Origin: Fidelibacterota bacterium
GTDB lineage: Bacteria; Fidelibacterota; UBA8477; JABMPR01
Assembly: GCA_016784025.1 (NCBI GenBank)
Contig: JADHVL010000007.1
Span: 87,501 to 151,500, forward strand
Direction: 5' to 3'
Length of the DNA stretch: 64,000 nt
Part shown: piece after piece, positions 45,442 to 53,532 of the stretch
Position numbering within the stretch: the first letter of the stretch is position 1
Layout: each line of letters begins with the position of its first letter
Notes under the pieces: model-generated
What the model was told of the DNA's origin: nothing
What the model saw: the letters and a program-made list of their open reading frames with translations, nothing else
Database searches by the model: none
Translations under genes and position numbers: made by a program

Positions 45442-46053
45442 ATGGCTATAACAGCTGCTGCGGTAAAAGAGCTGCGCGATAAAACTGGTGTCGGCATGAT
45501 GGAGTGCAAAAGTGCACTTAGTGAAGCCGATGGTAATATTGAAAAGGCAATCGAACTCCTTCGTAAAAAAGGAATGGCAAAAGCCGCTAAAAAAGTGGGT
45601 CGTGCCACCAAAGAAGGTCTGGTTTTCAGTTATATCCACGCTGGTGGTAAACTGGGCGCCCTTGTTGAAATCGCCTGTGAAACTGATTTTGTTGCTAAGA
45701 CTGACAAGTTTCTGGAACTAGGTCATAGCATTGCCATGCATATTGCTGCTGCCGGTCCAGAAGTTGTAAAACGTGAACAGGTTTCTACAGATGCTTTGGA
45801 TAAAGAAGCAGAGATCTTCAAAGTCCAGGCTTTGAATGAAGGTAAACCTGAAGCCATTGTTGAAAAAATTGTTACTGGTCGTTTGGAAAAATACTACAAA
45901 GAAGTTGTTCTTATGGAACAGTCCTATGTAAAAGATCCTGAAAGAACGATTACAGATCTGCTAAATGAGACTATATCATCTCTTGGTGAAAACATGTCTG
46001 TTACACGCTTCCAGCGTTTTGCAGTCGGAGAGTCCGTCACCAGCGCAGAATAA
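45442..46053 (+). CDS. tsf: Elongation factor Ts, short form
   Basis: A 203-residue nucleotide exchange factor for EF-Tu. The N-terminal UBA-like domain contains VKELRDKTGVGMMECKSAL, with the TGVGMM-CK motif that contacts EF-Tu. The core has GALVEIACETDFVAKTDKF. It is about 80 residues shorter than E. coli EF-Ts, with only one core subdomain, as in Thermus. Everything needed for exchange in that short type appears to be present. Confidence 0.97.
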   Translation: MAITAAAVKELRDKTGVGMMECKSALSEADGNIEKAIELLRKKGMAKAAKKVGRATKEGLVFSYIHAGGKLGALVEIACETDFVAKTDKFLELGHSIAMHIAAAGPEVVKREQVSTDALDKEAEIFKVQALNEGKPEAIVEKIVTGRLEKYYKEVVLMEQSYVKDPERTITDLLNETISSLGENMSVTRFQRFAVGESVTSAE

Positions 46054-46076
46054 TCCTAAAAAATTTAGGCGGAAAT

Positions 46077-46808
46077 ATGTCAGCCGGATCAATCTACAAG
46101 CGTATACTCCTTAAACTAAGTGGTGAATCGCTGGCAGGTGATTCGGCTCTTTCTATTGATACACATGTCCTTGATCAGATGACATCAGACCTCCAGGCTG
46201 TCGTTGAGCTGGGTGTAGAGGTCGGAATAGTCATAGGGGGGGGCAATATCTTCCGTGGATTATCTCAAAAAGCCAAAGACATGAATCGAGTTGCCGCTGA
46301 CCATATGGGTATGCTGGCAACCGTTATAAATGCAGTTGCTTTGGGAGATGCGATTAAACGTAGAGGGATGCAGGCCAGTGTCCTTACTGCTATTGAAATG
46401 AACGAAATTGCTGCACCATTCTCTCAAAGAAAAGCGCTTCAGGAACTCTCTTTAGGAAAAGTTGTCATCTTTGCTGCTGGTACTGGCAACCCATTTTTTA
46501 CCACAGATACTGCTGCAGCTTTGAGGGGTGTTGAAATTGAAGCAGATGTACTCCTTAAAGGTACCCGCGTGGATGGTATTTATTCAGCTGATCCTGAAAA
46601 GGATCCCCAAGCCGAATATTTACCCAACTTGAGTTATGATGAAGTAATGAATAAAAATTTACGTGTAATGGATCAGACAGCTTTCGCACTGTGCCGCGAA
46701 AATAATCTTGCGGTTCATGTCTTTAATATGGAAATTCCAGGAAATTTATTAAAAGTGATACAAGGCGCTGCCATTGGATCTGTAGTTGGAGGAAATCATG
46801 CTGAATGA
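46077..46808 (+). CDS. pyrH: UMP kinase
   Basis: A 243-residue hexameric kinase of the amino acid kinase fold, UMP + ATP to UDP + ADP. Motifs: KRILLKLSGESLAG (phosphate loop), GIVIGGGNIFRG, DHMGMLATVINAVALGDA, FAAGTGNPFFTTDTAAALR and ADVLLKGTRVDGIY. Length and order are standard for bacterial PyrH. It overlaps frr by 11 nt. PyrH is usually inhibited by UTP and activated by GTP, a family property. Confidence 0.98.
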   Translation: MSAGSIYKRILLKLSGESLAGDSALSIDTHVLDQMTSDLQAVVELGVEVGIVIGGGNIFRGLSQKAKDMNRVAADHMGMLATVINAVALGDAIKRRGMQASVLTAIEMNEIAAPFSQRKALQELSLGKVVIFAAGTGNPFFTTDTAAALRGVEIEADVLLKGTRVDGIYSADPEKDPQAEYLPNLSYDEVMNKNLRVMDQTAFALCRENNLAVHVFNMEIPGNLLKVIQGAAIGSVVGGNHAE

Positions 46809-47355
46809 ATTATTTAAAGATGTAGATCACAGAATGCATATGTCTGTTGAGCACGTAAGACATGAGTTTACCGGGTTGCGTAGTGCCAGGGCCTCTGTTA
46901 CCCTTGTAGAGCACATTAAAGTTCCCTACTATGGTAATCCAACACCCCTGAATCAAGTCGCAAATTTGAGCGTTCCTGAACCTCGTCTCATCGTAGTCCA
47001 GCCTTGGGATAAAAGTCTTATGGCAGAGATTGAAAAAGCAATCATGGCAGCTGACCTGGGTTTAAATCCCGCAAATGATGGTGTTAATATTCGCATTCCC
47101 ATTCCTGCCTTAAATGATGAACGTCGTCAGGAGCTTATCAGGCATATGCATAAGCTGGCCGAAGAAGGTCGTGTCGGTATCCGCAATGTCCGTCGCGATG
47201 CCAATGATCATATTAGAAAGGCCGAGAAGGATTCTGAAATCTCAGAAGACAATTCTAAGCGAGCCACTGCAAATGTTCAGGAAATGACTGACAAATATAT
47301 CAAAGAGATTGATGATGCGGTTAAGACCAAAGAAGAGGATATTATGACCGTTTAA
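46798..47355 (+). CDS. frr: Ribosome recycling factor
   Basis: A 185-residue factor that, with EF-G, splits the ribosome after termination. Typical stretches: HVRHEFTGLRSARASVTLVEHIKVPYYG, then PLNQVANLSVPEPR, LIVVQPWDKS, GLNPANDGVNIRIPIPALNDERRQEL and VRRDANDHIRKAEKD. Start ATG 46798 has a perfect GGAGG with a 5-nt spacer inside pyrH; an in-frame TTG at 46786 would put that site inside the coding region. It is the last gene before a strong terminator. Confidence 0.98.
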   Translation: MLNELFKDVDHRMHMSVEHVRHEFTGLRSARASVTLVEHIKVPYYGNPTPLNQVANLSVPEPRLIVVQPWDKSLMAEIEKAIMAADLGLNPANDGVNIRIPIPALNDERRQELIRHMHKLAEEGRVGIRNVRRDANDHIRKAEKDSEISEDNSKRATANVQEMTDKYIKEIDDAVKTKEEDIMTV

Positions 47356-47377
47356 TTGGTCCCACATATTTTGCATA

Positions 47378-47411
47378 AAAAAAGCTCCGAGTAAATCGGA
47401 GCTTTTTTATT
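47378..47411. terminator. Two-way intrinsic terminator between frr and peroxiredoxin gene
   Basis: GCTCCGA, a GTAAA loop and TCGGAGC form a perfect stem. It is flanked by A7 on the left and T6 on the right, so it works as an intrinsic terminator for both converging genes. Confidence 0.95.
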
Positions 47412-47430
47412 TTTATCAGAGAATCGTGAT

Positions 47431-48075
47431 TTAAAGCTTATCTGCGTTTTTCTCAAGATATGAAGCGACACCAGCAAAATTCTCCTGCATTGTGTCATCA
47501 CCTTCCTGCCATCCAGCAGGACAAACTTCACCGTGTTCCTGGTTAAAAGCAAGAGCATCAACCATACGCAGCATCTCATCAACATTTCTACCAAGTGGTA
47601 AATCATTGATTACGGCGTGACGAACAATTCCTTCTTCATCAATCAGGAAAGAAGCTCTTAAAGCGACATCACCATTTACTGTAGTTTCTTCTTCACCATC
47701 TTCTGTCAAAACAGCAGCCGGTGTTGAACCCTTGAGTACATCATATGATCTGGCAATCGTCTTTTCTATATCGGCAAGAATTGGATACTGAATGTCTCCG
47801 ATACCACCATTTTTGATGTCGGTGTTCTTCCAACCATAGTGACTCCACTTTGAATCAACTGAACAACCGATAACCTGAACGCCACGTTTCTCAAAGTCAG
47901 CGAGACGGTGGTTAAAAGCTAGAATTTCAGTTGGACACACAAATGTGAAATCCAGGGGATAGAAGAATAAGACAACTTTCTTCCCTTTATAATCAGCTAA
48001 ACTGATCTCTTTGAATGAATTGTCGCCCATGATGGCGGTTGCTTTAAAATCTGGTGCTGGTCTTGTAACTAACAT
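47431..48075 (-). CDS. 2-Cys peroxiredoxin (AhpC/Prx1 type)
   Basis: A 214-residue thiol peroxidase that reduces H2O2 and organic peroxides. The peroxidatic C47 lies in FTFVCPTE and the resolving C185 in HGEVCPAGW, so both are present. The conserved Arg lies in NDLPLGRNVDEMLR. An insertion of about 15-20 residues (around GSTPAAVLTEDGEEE, 117-130) sits where most Prx1 enzymes have a tight turn. Start ATG 48075 was chosen, with GGGAG 11 nt upstream; a GTG at 48111 would add 12 residues. No AhpF gene is adjacent. A promoter with a TAAT-N-ATTA palindrome lies upstream. Confidence 0.96.
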   Translation of the reverse strand: MLVTRPAPDFKATAIMGDNSFKEISLADYKGKKVVLFFYPLDFTFVCPTEILAFNHRLADFEKRGVQVIGCSVDSKWSHYGWKNTDIKNGGIGDIQYPILADIEKTIARSYDVLKGSTPAAVLTEDGEEETTVNGDVALRASFLIDEEGIVRHAVINDLPLGRNVDEMLRMVDALAFNQEHGEVCPAGWQEGDDTMQENFAGVASYLEKNADKL

Positions 48076-48126
48076 ATGATTTATTTCTCCCTCTAGTTGT
48101 TTTGGGTTCACCCCATTTAATTAAGT

Positions 48127-48171
48127 AGTAATCATTACTGTTTAATATAGAATCAATATATGTGGCTGCAA
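48127..48171 (-). promoter_or_regulatory. Peroxiredoxin promoter with PerR/Fur-like operator candidate
   Basis: On the minus strand, TTGCAG (48171-48166), a 16-nt spacer and TATATT (48149-48144) give a promoter about 62 nt before the gene. The perfect palindrome AGTAAT-C-ATTACT (48127-48139) covers the expected transcription start. Its TAAT-N-ATTA core matches the centre of PerR/Fur-family 7-1-7 boxes; the outer bases do not. A peroxide-sensing regulator would suit the gene, but this is inference. Confidence 0.45.
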
Positions 48172-48334
48172 GTGAATATTGAATCATTATTCAGAGTTGG
48201 GAGTGACTTATTTGTCCTGAATAATTGCTCAAGTGTTTGTCAAAATAATTATTGGAAATCTATGACTTGTGGATGTAAACTCAGCCTATTATTGCACCAT
48301 GAATATCATCAATTTCTCATGAAAGGGTCGTCCA

Positions 48335-48760
48335 TTGAATAGCTACTTCAAACATTTATTTTCAATCTTGATGCTAGTCCCAATCCTACTCTCAGCCCAG
48401 ATTCAGGATCGGCATTTATCCAGTACTGTAGAAAAATATTTTGCACGGAATAGGACAGCTCCAACTATCATTTCCGCAGAGGTGGTTGATGATATTATGT
48501 ATGGAAGAACACTAAAAATCAGAATCCAGGGTCATCGCAACAGTGAAAATGAAGATCTCGGCTTCGCCTTCGGTGCAGCTGCCGCAGTAGCTAATCAGGC
48601 ATCAAATAAACTTGAAGCTTTATGGATTGAAATGGATGTGCGTTATAAGGCAGTAGAGACGACTGTTGCTGTCGCCCCAGCTCTTTGCAGCATAGAAGCC
48701 ATTGTGTATAAATCACGGAGTTTTGGTGAGTGGTGGGAAAACTGCCTTGAAATATTGTAG
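48335..48760 (+). CDS. Small exported protein of unknown function
   Basis: A 141-residue protein with a signal-like N-terminus (HLFSILMLVPILLSAQ). The mature part has alternating strands and one Ala-rich helix (FGAAAAVANQA), with two Cys (CSIEA and NCLEIL) that could pair. I recognise no family. The start is TTG 48335 with AAGGG about 8 nt upstream; no ATG gives the full signal sequence. It stands alone between the peroxiredoxin promoter and the yajC promoter. The 259-nt gap before it (48076-48334) is AT-rich and holds only the peroxiredoxin promoter region. Confidence 0.65.
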   Translation: MNSYFKHLFSILMLVPILLSAQIQDRHLSSTVEKYFARNRTAPTIISAEVVDDIMYGRTLKIRIQGHRNSENEDLGFAFGAAAAVANQASNKLEALWIEMDVRYKAVETTVAVAPALCSIEAIVYKSRSFGEWWENCLEIL

Positions 48761-48851
48761 CTTTTCGTTGATCCTAATCGGCTTTTCATGTTGACCTCGC
48801 AAAATATGGTGCAAATCGTCAGGAATTAATGAGATGGATAGGTGATGCAGG

Positions 48852-48880
48852 TTGGAATGATCTTAACCCCCGTTTAGATT
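48852..48880 (+). promoter_or_regulatory. Promoter for yajC and following genes
   Basis: TTGGAA (48852-48857), an exact 17-nt spacer and TAGATT (48875-48880), followed by the GC-rich AGCGCGG and T6. Layout matches the rplM promoter: TTAGATTA, six GC-rich bases, TTTTTT. Both drive housekeeping genes, which suggests shared growth-rate control. Confidence 0.7.
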
Positions 48881-48918
48881 AGCGCGGTTTTTTAATTATA
48901 GAGGAGTTTTACATTATT

Positions 48919-49230
48919 ATGATCGCAAACATTATGCTCATGGCCTCACCATCAGGTGGAGAAGCCGGAAACCCAATCTTAAGTTTTCTACCCATTATTT
49001 TGATGTTCGGTGTATTCTACTTTTTACTCATCAGACCTCAGACGAAACGTCAAAAAGAGGCTGAAAAAATGCGCACAGAACTCAAAAAAGGTGACCATAT
49101 TGTCACTACTGGTGGCATTCACGGAACCATCGAAGGTATCAAGGACAATGATATTCTATTGGTGAAAACAGCCACTGATACCAAACTTCACGTTGGTAGA
49201 GCTGCAGTAACAACGGTGAAAACTAAATAG
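48919..49230 (+). CDS. yajC: Preprotein translocase subunit YajC
   Basis: A 103-residue single-pass membrane protein of the SecDF-YajC complex. The TM helix ILSFLPIILMFGVFYFLLIRPQ and the following QKEAEKMRTELKKGDHIVTTGGIHGTIEGI are the family signature. The best ribosome site (GAGGAG, 48901-48906) is 12 nt before ATG 48919, which is long; an in-frame ATT at 48913 would be at ideal distance. The secD/secF genes are not in the window. Confidence 0.95.
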   Translation: MIANIMLMASPSGGEAGNPILSFLPIILMFGVFYFLLIRPQTKRQKEAEKMRTELKKGDHIVTTGGIHGTIEGIKDNDILLVKTATDTKLHVGRAAVTTVKTK

Positions 49231-49234
49231 AACC

Positions 49235-49774
49235 ATGCTGTTCGAAATTCAAACCTATGGCAAAGACGTCCTCAGGACCAAGACTGAGGAGATTCCACAG
49301 ATTGATGACGATCTGAGGGTATTTGTCGCCAATATGTTTGAAACGATGTATGCAGCCGAAGGTATTGGTCTGGCTGCTCCACAGGTTGATAAATCAATTC
49401 GTTTATTTGTTATCGATCTTTCACCCATTGATGAGGAAGAGGGTCGGCGTGTCTTTGTCAATCCCCAAATTATTGGTTTTGGTGATGAGAAAGATGAATA
49501 CGAAGAAGGCTGCTTGAGCGTTCCCACAATACGTGAAATCGTTACCCGTCCCACCACTATTAGAATTACTTACCAGGATATGAATGGTAAACATTATGAT
49601 GAAGAAATTGATGGCTTCCTTGCCCGAGTGATTCAACATGAATATGATCATCTTGAAAAGACACTTTTTATTGATCATTTAAGCTCATTGAAGAAATCAC
49701 TCCTCAAGAATACGCTCAAAAAGATTGCCAGCGGGGAAATAGAAGTCGAAGCATCTGAAAACTTTGAGCTTTAG
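49235..49774 (+). CDS. def: Peptide deformylase
   Basis: A 179-residue Fe/Zn enzyme that removes formyl from new N-termini. All three motifs are present: GIGLAAPQ (43-50), EGCLS with metal ligand C93, and QHEYDHL with ligands H135 and H139 and catalytic E136. The gene starts 4 nt after yajC, and fmt follows after a 99-nt gap, so formylation and deformylation genes lie together. The gap has no clear signal. Confidence 0.98.
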   Translation: MLFEIQTYGKDVLRTKTEEIPQIDDDLRVFVANMFETMYAAEGIGLAAPQVDKSIRLFVIDLSPIDEEEGRRVFVNPQIIGFGDEKDEYEEGCLSVPTIREIVTRPTTIRITYQDMNGKHYDEEIDGFLARVIQHEYDHLEKTLFIDHLSSLKKSLLKNTLKKIASGEIEVEASENFEL

Positions 49775-49873
49775 GGTAGCCTGAACGCCCATCAAATACA
49801 ATATTACTCACCGGGGTGTGGATTCTCAACCGACTGCTTATCTGTTCAGCTTTTCAATATGGTCTGAAATAAA

Positions 49874-50812
49874 ATGAATAATCCTATACCATTAAAAATC
49901 ATTTTCATGGGAACGCCCGATTTTGCAGTTCCAGCCTTACAAGCATTGCATGAGAGTCCCCATCTTATCCAGGCTGTTGTAACCGTTCCTGACAAACAGC
50001 AGGGGAGAGGACGGCGTGAGAAGCCTTCTGCTGTGAAATCAGCAGCTCTGAAATACAACTTGCCCATCCTTCAGCCAGAAAAACTCACAGATCCTGATTT
50101 TATTGAGAACCTGAAAACATATGCTCCTGATGTGATTGTGGTTGTGGCCTTTAGAATTCTACCTGAAACTGTTTTTTCCATCCCCAGATACGGATCATTT
50201 AATCTACATGCTTCCCTGCTTCCAAAATATCGGGGAGCTGCCCCCATACACTGGGCTTTACTCAATGGGGATTCTGAAACTGGTCTAACTACATTTTTTC
50301 TCAAACGCCGAGTGGATACAGGCAATATTATCAAAAAGGCTAAAACTCCCATTCTTCCAGAGGACAATCTGCATACTCTATATGCAAAATTATGCAAAAT
50401 GGGAGCTGATCTGGTCCTTGAGACCACAAACCTTATTGCCAGGGGGACTGCCGTCGCCGGGGAGCAGGACAACAGCCTGGCAAGTCCAGCCCCAAAAGTC
50501 ACTTCGGAAACCCGTCTCATCCATTTCGATGAGAGTGCTGAGCAGTGTCACAACCGCGTCAGAGCTTTTGCGCCCACCCCAGGTGCTTACACCTACCGAG
50601 ATGGTAACTTACTTAAAATATTGTCAACCAGGGCAGTTTCTGGTGATGGGATTCCTGGCAGTATCATTCACATTTCAGAAGATTCCTTTACTGTGGCCTG
50701 CAAAGAGGGCGCTCTTGAGATCATGTCTATCCAGCCTGAGAGCAAGAAAGTCATGGATGTAGCATCATACTTACGGGGCTACCCCATCAAAACTGGTGAA
50801 ACTCTTGGCTAA
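49874..50812 (+). CDS. fmt: Methionyl-tRNA formyltransferase
   Basis: A 312-residue enzyme that formylates initiator Met-tRNA with 10-formyl-THF. The N-terminal Rossmann part has IIFMGTPDFAVPALQAL, and the active-site region reads FNLHASLLPKYRGAAPIHWAL (with H and the SLLP-x-x-RG motif). The C-terminal OB-like domain has RVRAFAPTPGAYTY. Length is normal (E. coli 315). It overlaps rsmB by 17 nt, the classic def-fmt-rsmB order. Confidence 0.98.
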   Translation: MNNPIPLKIIFMGTPDFAVPALQALHESPHLIQAVVTVPDKQQGRGRREKPSAVKSAALKYNLPILQPEKLTDPDFIENLKTYAPDVIVVVAFRILPETVFSIPRYGSFNLHASLLPKYRGAAPIHWALLNGDSETGLTTFFLKRRVDTGNIIKKAKTPILPEDNLHTLYAKLCKMGADLVLETTNLIARGTAVAGEQDNSLASPAPKVTSETRLIHFDESAEQCHNRVRAFAPTPGAYTYRDGNLLKILSTRAVSGDGIPGSIIHISEDSFTVACKEGALEIMSIQPESKKVMDVASYLRGYPIKTGETLG

Positions 50813-52133
50813 TACACCTCGCGAACTGGCATATAAGACACTTCTCACAGCTGAGAGGTCCCCTTCTTCAGGGATTGATGAACTCCTTTCAACTTATCTC
50901 CAGCAACGGGAGCTAACCCAACAGGAAAAACGCTGGATTATGGAGCTTGTCTATGGCGTGACCCGGATGAAACTCCAACTGGATGCCTGGATTGGGATCG
51001 CCTATAAAGGTCGCTATCGTAAAGCTCAACACTCAGTCAAGAGCCTGCTTCGAATGGGGGCCTTTCAGCTCAAATACATGCACACTTCTGAACACGCAGC
51101 CATCAATGAAACAGTAGCTTTGAGCAAACGGGTTAAACAATCCCAGGCCAGTGGGCTTGTGAATGCTGTCCTGCGTAAACTTCAAACGCTTGAGCTGGAA
51201 GATGTGCTGAACCAATCTGAAGATGATATTCAGCGTTTATCCATTGAAACCTCACATCCCCAGTGGCTTTTGGAAAAATGGATATCGAGATATACTCCAG
51301 ATGAAGTGTCAGCCCTGTGCAGCCATAATAATACGGCTCCCAAAACATGGATCAGAAGAAACATCCAAAATGTCGGTACAGAAGATTTTGAGGCATTTCT
51401 AGATGGTCTGGACATTAAGTACAATAAATCAGACCTTTTAGATGTGTTCTATGAAATCGGAAGCGCATCATCTCTGTTCAGTACAAAAGAATTTCATGCG
51501 GGTTGGTTCTCATTCCAGGATCTCGCTGCAGGTATTGTGGCTTCCTTACTTGAAGCTGAAGCAGGGGATATTATCGTTGATGCCTGTTCAGCCCCCGGTG
51601 GGAAGATGGCCTTTATGTCGGAATTGTCTGGGGGAAAGGCGAAAATCATAGCCTGCGACGCCAGCCAGACAAGATTGGTCAAGGTCAGGGAGAATATTCA
51701 ACGACTTGGGCTAAAACAGGTTGAAGTACAAGAGTTGGATGCAGCACTGGCACCCTTGCCAATTGCTAATAAAATTCTCTTGGATGTGCCCTGCTCTGGC
51801 ACTGGCGTATTAAATCGCCGTCCCGATGCAAGGTGGAAACGTCAAGAATCGGATATCACATCCCTAGTAGGTATTCAGTCCCGGATCCTCACCAACAGCT
51901 GGAAATATTTAGCACCTGGCGGGTTGCTCGTATACGCAACCTGTACCCTGGAACCTGATGAAAATTGGGAGCTAATCGATTCGGCGCTAGAACAATTAGA
52001 TCAGGCCAGTGTTGAAGCTATTGATGATGAAATCCTTAAACCATACATTGATGAAAGAGGTGCGTTGTCTACATTACCATGGCGTCACAGTATGGATGGA
52101 ATGTTTGCAGTAAAAATTAGAAAATCGTTATGA
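50796..52133 (+). CDS. rsmB: 16S rRNA (cytosine-967-C5)-methyltransferase
   Basis: A 445-residue enzyme. The N-terminal NusB-like RNA-binding domain covers about 8-140 (RELAYKTLLTAERSP, RWIMELVYGVTRMKLQLDAWI). The Rossmann methyltransferase domain covers about 240-445, with VDACSAPGGKMAFMSEL for SAM. The two catalytic cysteines are C333 (PCSGTGVL) and C383 (ATCTLEPDEN). GTG 50796 is the start, inside the fmt end. Its stop overlaps the PASTA gene start (ATGA). Confidence 0.95.
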   Translation: MKLLANTPRELAYKTLLTAERSPSSGIDELLSTYLQQRELTQQEKRWIMELVYGVTRMKLQLDAWIGIAYKGRYRKAQHSVKSLLRMGAFQLKYMHTSEHAAINETVALSKRVKQSQASGLVNAVLRKLQTLELEDVLNQSEDDIQRLSIETSHPQWLLEKWISRYTPDEVSALCSHNNTAPKTWIRRNIQNVGTEDFEAFLDGLDIKYNKSDLLDVFYEIGSASSLFSTKEFHAGWFSFQDLAAGIVASLLEAEAGDIIVDACSAPGGKMAFMSELSGGKAKIIACDASQTRLVKVRENIQRLGLKQVEVQELDAALAPLPIANKILLDVPCSGTGVLNRRPDARWKRQESDITSLVGIQSRILTNSWKYLAPGGLLVYATCTLEPDENWELIDSALEQLDQASVEAIDDEILKPYIDERGALSTLPWRHSMDGMFAVKIRKSL

Positions 52134-52858
52134 AATTAATAAGAGATTATTTGTTCATTTTTGCAGGGATTGGAATTGTGGTGGCTCTGTCATTCAACAA
52201 TGTCATTTTACCCCTGTATGTGAACTGGAATGATGAGATTCGAGTACCCAGTCTGACTCATACTGACCTGAATAAAGCCACAAAAATTCTCAAAGAACGG
52301 ACGCTGGAATGGACCATAAAGGATACCATCTTCAGACGAGATATACCCAGTAGATTTATCATGGATCAGTATCCCGAAGCCGGTCAAATGGTAAAGGAAA
52401 ATAGAAAGATTCAACTCACGATTAACCTACCCCCGGCAAAACTGGAAATGCCTGATCTTATTGCTATTACGGAAAGACAGGCCATTATAGCCATGGATCG
52501 CCTCGGTCTGATACTGGTGGAAACCATGACAGATTCTTCAGATCAATATGAGCGTACCGTGGTGATGGAGCAATCCGTATTGGCTGGCATGCCGGTAGCA
52601 CCAGGGGATTCAATTATCATCACAGTGAGTCTTGGGAAAAGAAATCTAAAGAAAACCATGCCTGATCTACTGAACAAAGGACTTGAAGAAGCAAGACGAA
52701 CACTGGAATCTCAAGGATTTTTATTAGGAGAGGTTCAAACTACTGAAAACTCTGATTTATTACCCAATACTGTGGTTTCACAATCAGTAGTTGCAGGAAA
52801 AGAATTTCCTCGCGAAAGAATTATTCAAGTCGATCTCATGATTACTGACGGTTTCTAG
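52130..52858 (+). CDS. Membrane-anchored protein with three PASTA domains
   Basis: A 242-residue protein: one N-terminal TM helix (LFIFAGIGIVVALSFNNVILPLYV) and three extracytoplasmic PASTA domains (about 36-103, 105-172, 177-242). Examples are MPDLIAITERQAIIAMDRLGL and MPDLLNKGLEEARRTLESQGF. PASTA domains bind uncrosslinked peptidoglycan in serine/threonine kinases and penicillin-binding proteins, but there is no kinase or transpeptidase domain here. Stand-alone PASTA proteins are common in FCB bacteria. The ATG overlaps the rsmB stop, and its stop overlaps rpe by one base (TAGTG). Confidence 0.92.
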   Translation: MKLIRDYLFIFAGIGIVVALSFNNVILPLYVNWNDEIRVPSLTHTDLNKATKILKERTLEWTIKDTIFRRDIPSRFIMDQYPEAGQMVKENRKIQLTINLPPAKLEMPDLIAITERQAIIAMDRLGLILVETMTDSSDQYERTVVMEQSVLAGMPVAPGDSIIITVSLGKRNLKKTMPDLLNKGLEEARRTLESQGFLLGEVQTTENSDLLPNTVVSQSVVAGKEFPRERIIQVDLMITDGF

Positions 52859-53532
52859 TGGCATTCAATATGACAGCACAAATTTCACCCTCAGTTCTTT
52901 CCGCCGATTTTTCAAGACTTGGGGATCAGATCAAATCTGTGGCCGAGAGTGGTGGGGAAGTTCTGCATCTCGATGTCATGGATGGTCACTATGTCCCCAA
53001 TTTGACCTTTGGACCTCTGCTGGTGAAGGCCATGCGCAAGATGACTGACATGGTTTTGGAAGCTCATCTTATGATCTCAGAGCCTGATCTATACATTGAA
53101 AATTTTATCAAAGCCGGTGCTGATATTGTTTTGGTTCATCCTTCGACCTGTTCATCTGTCCAGGATACTCTTAGAAACATAAAAACCTTAGGAGCAAAAG
53201 CTGGCCTCGTTGTTAATCCTGATGAAAAGCTATCTATTATTGACCCCTATTTGGGCGAAATAGACCAATTGCTTATTATGTCTGTCGTACCAGGATTCGG
53301 TGGTCAGTCGTTTATGCCGGAAGTCCTAGATGATCTCCCTCAAATGCGACAGGCGCTAGTGGATAACAATGTGTTGGTGGAAATTGATGGCGGGATAAAT
53401 AAGACAACCATAGCTTCGGTGTTGGGTAAGGGGATTAGCCGTTTCGTAGCTGGTTCAGCTGTCTTCAATAAGCATGCTTCTCCAGGAGAGAATTTTAATA
53501 CCCTCCAAACCTTAGTTACTGCAGGTAAATGA
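52858..53532 (+). CDS. rpe: Ribulose-phosphate 3-epimerase
   Basis: A 224-residue TIM-barrel enzyme of the pentose phosphate pathway, interconverting ribulose-5-P and xylulose-5-P. Motifs: ISPSVLSADFSRLGDQI, LHLDVMDGHYVPNLTFGP (metal His and Asp), VLEAHLMI, MSVVPGFGGQSFMPEV and VEIDGGINKTT, the metal-binding Asp site. Start may be GTG 52858 or ATG 52870; both precede the conserved core, and the TAGTG overlap favours GTG. Confidence 0.97.
   Translation: MAFNMTAQISPSVLSADFSRLGDQIKSVAESGGEVLHLDVMDGHYVPNLTFGPLLVKAMRKMTDMVLEAHLMISEPDLYIENFIKAGADIVLVHPSTCSSVQDTLRNIKTLGAKAGLVVNPDEKLSIIDPYLGEIDQLLIMSVVPGFGGQSFMPEVLDDLPQMRQALVDNNVLVEIDGGINKTTIASVLGKGISRFVAGSAVFNKHASPGENFNTLQTLVTAGK

Noticed and set aside
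48160-48342. 60-codon + strand open frame before the small exported protein gene
   Set aside because: AT-rich, weak start codon, overlaps the peroxiredoxin promoter region, no family likeness.
50071-50520. 149-codon minus-strand open frame inside fmt
   Set aside because: Antisense to conserved Fmt catalytic sequence; composition is that of a reverse-strand shadow.
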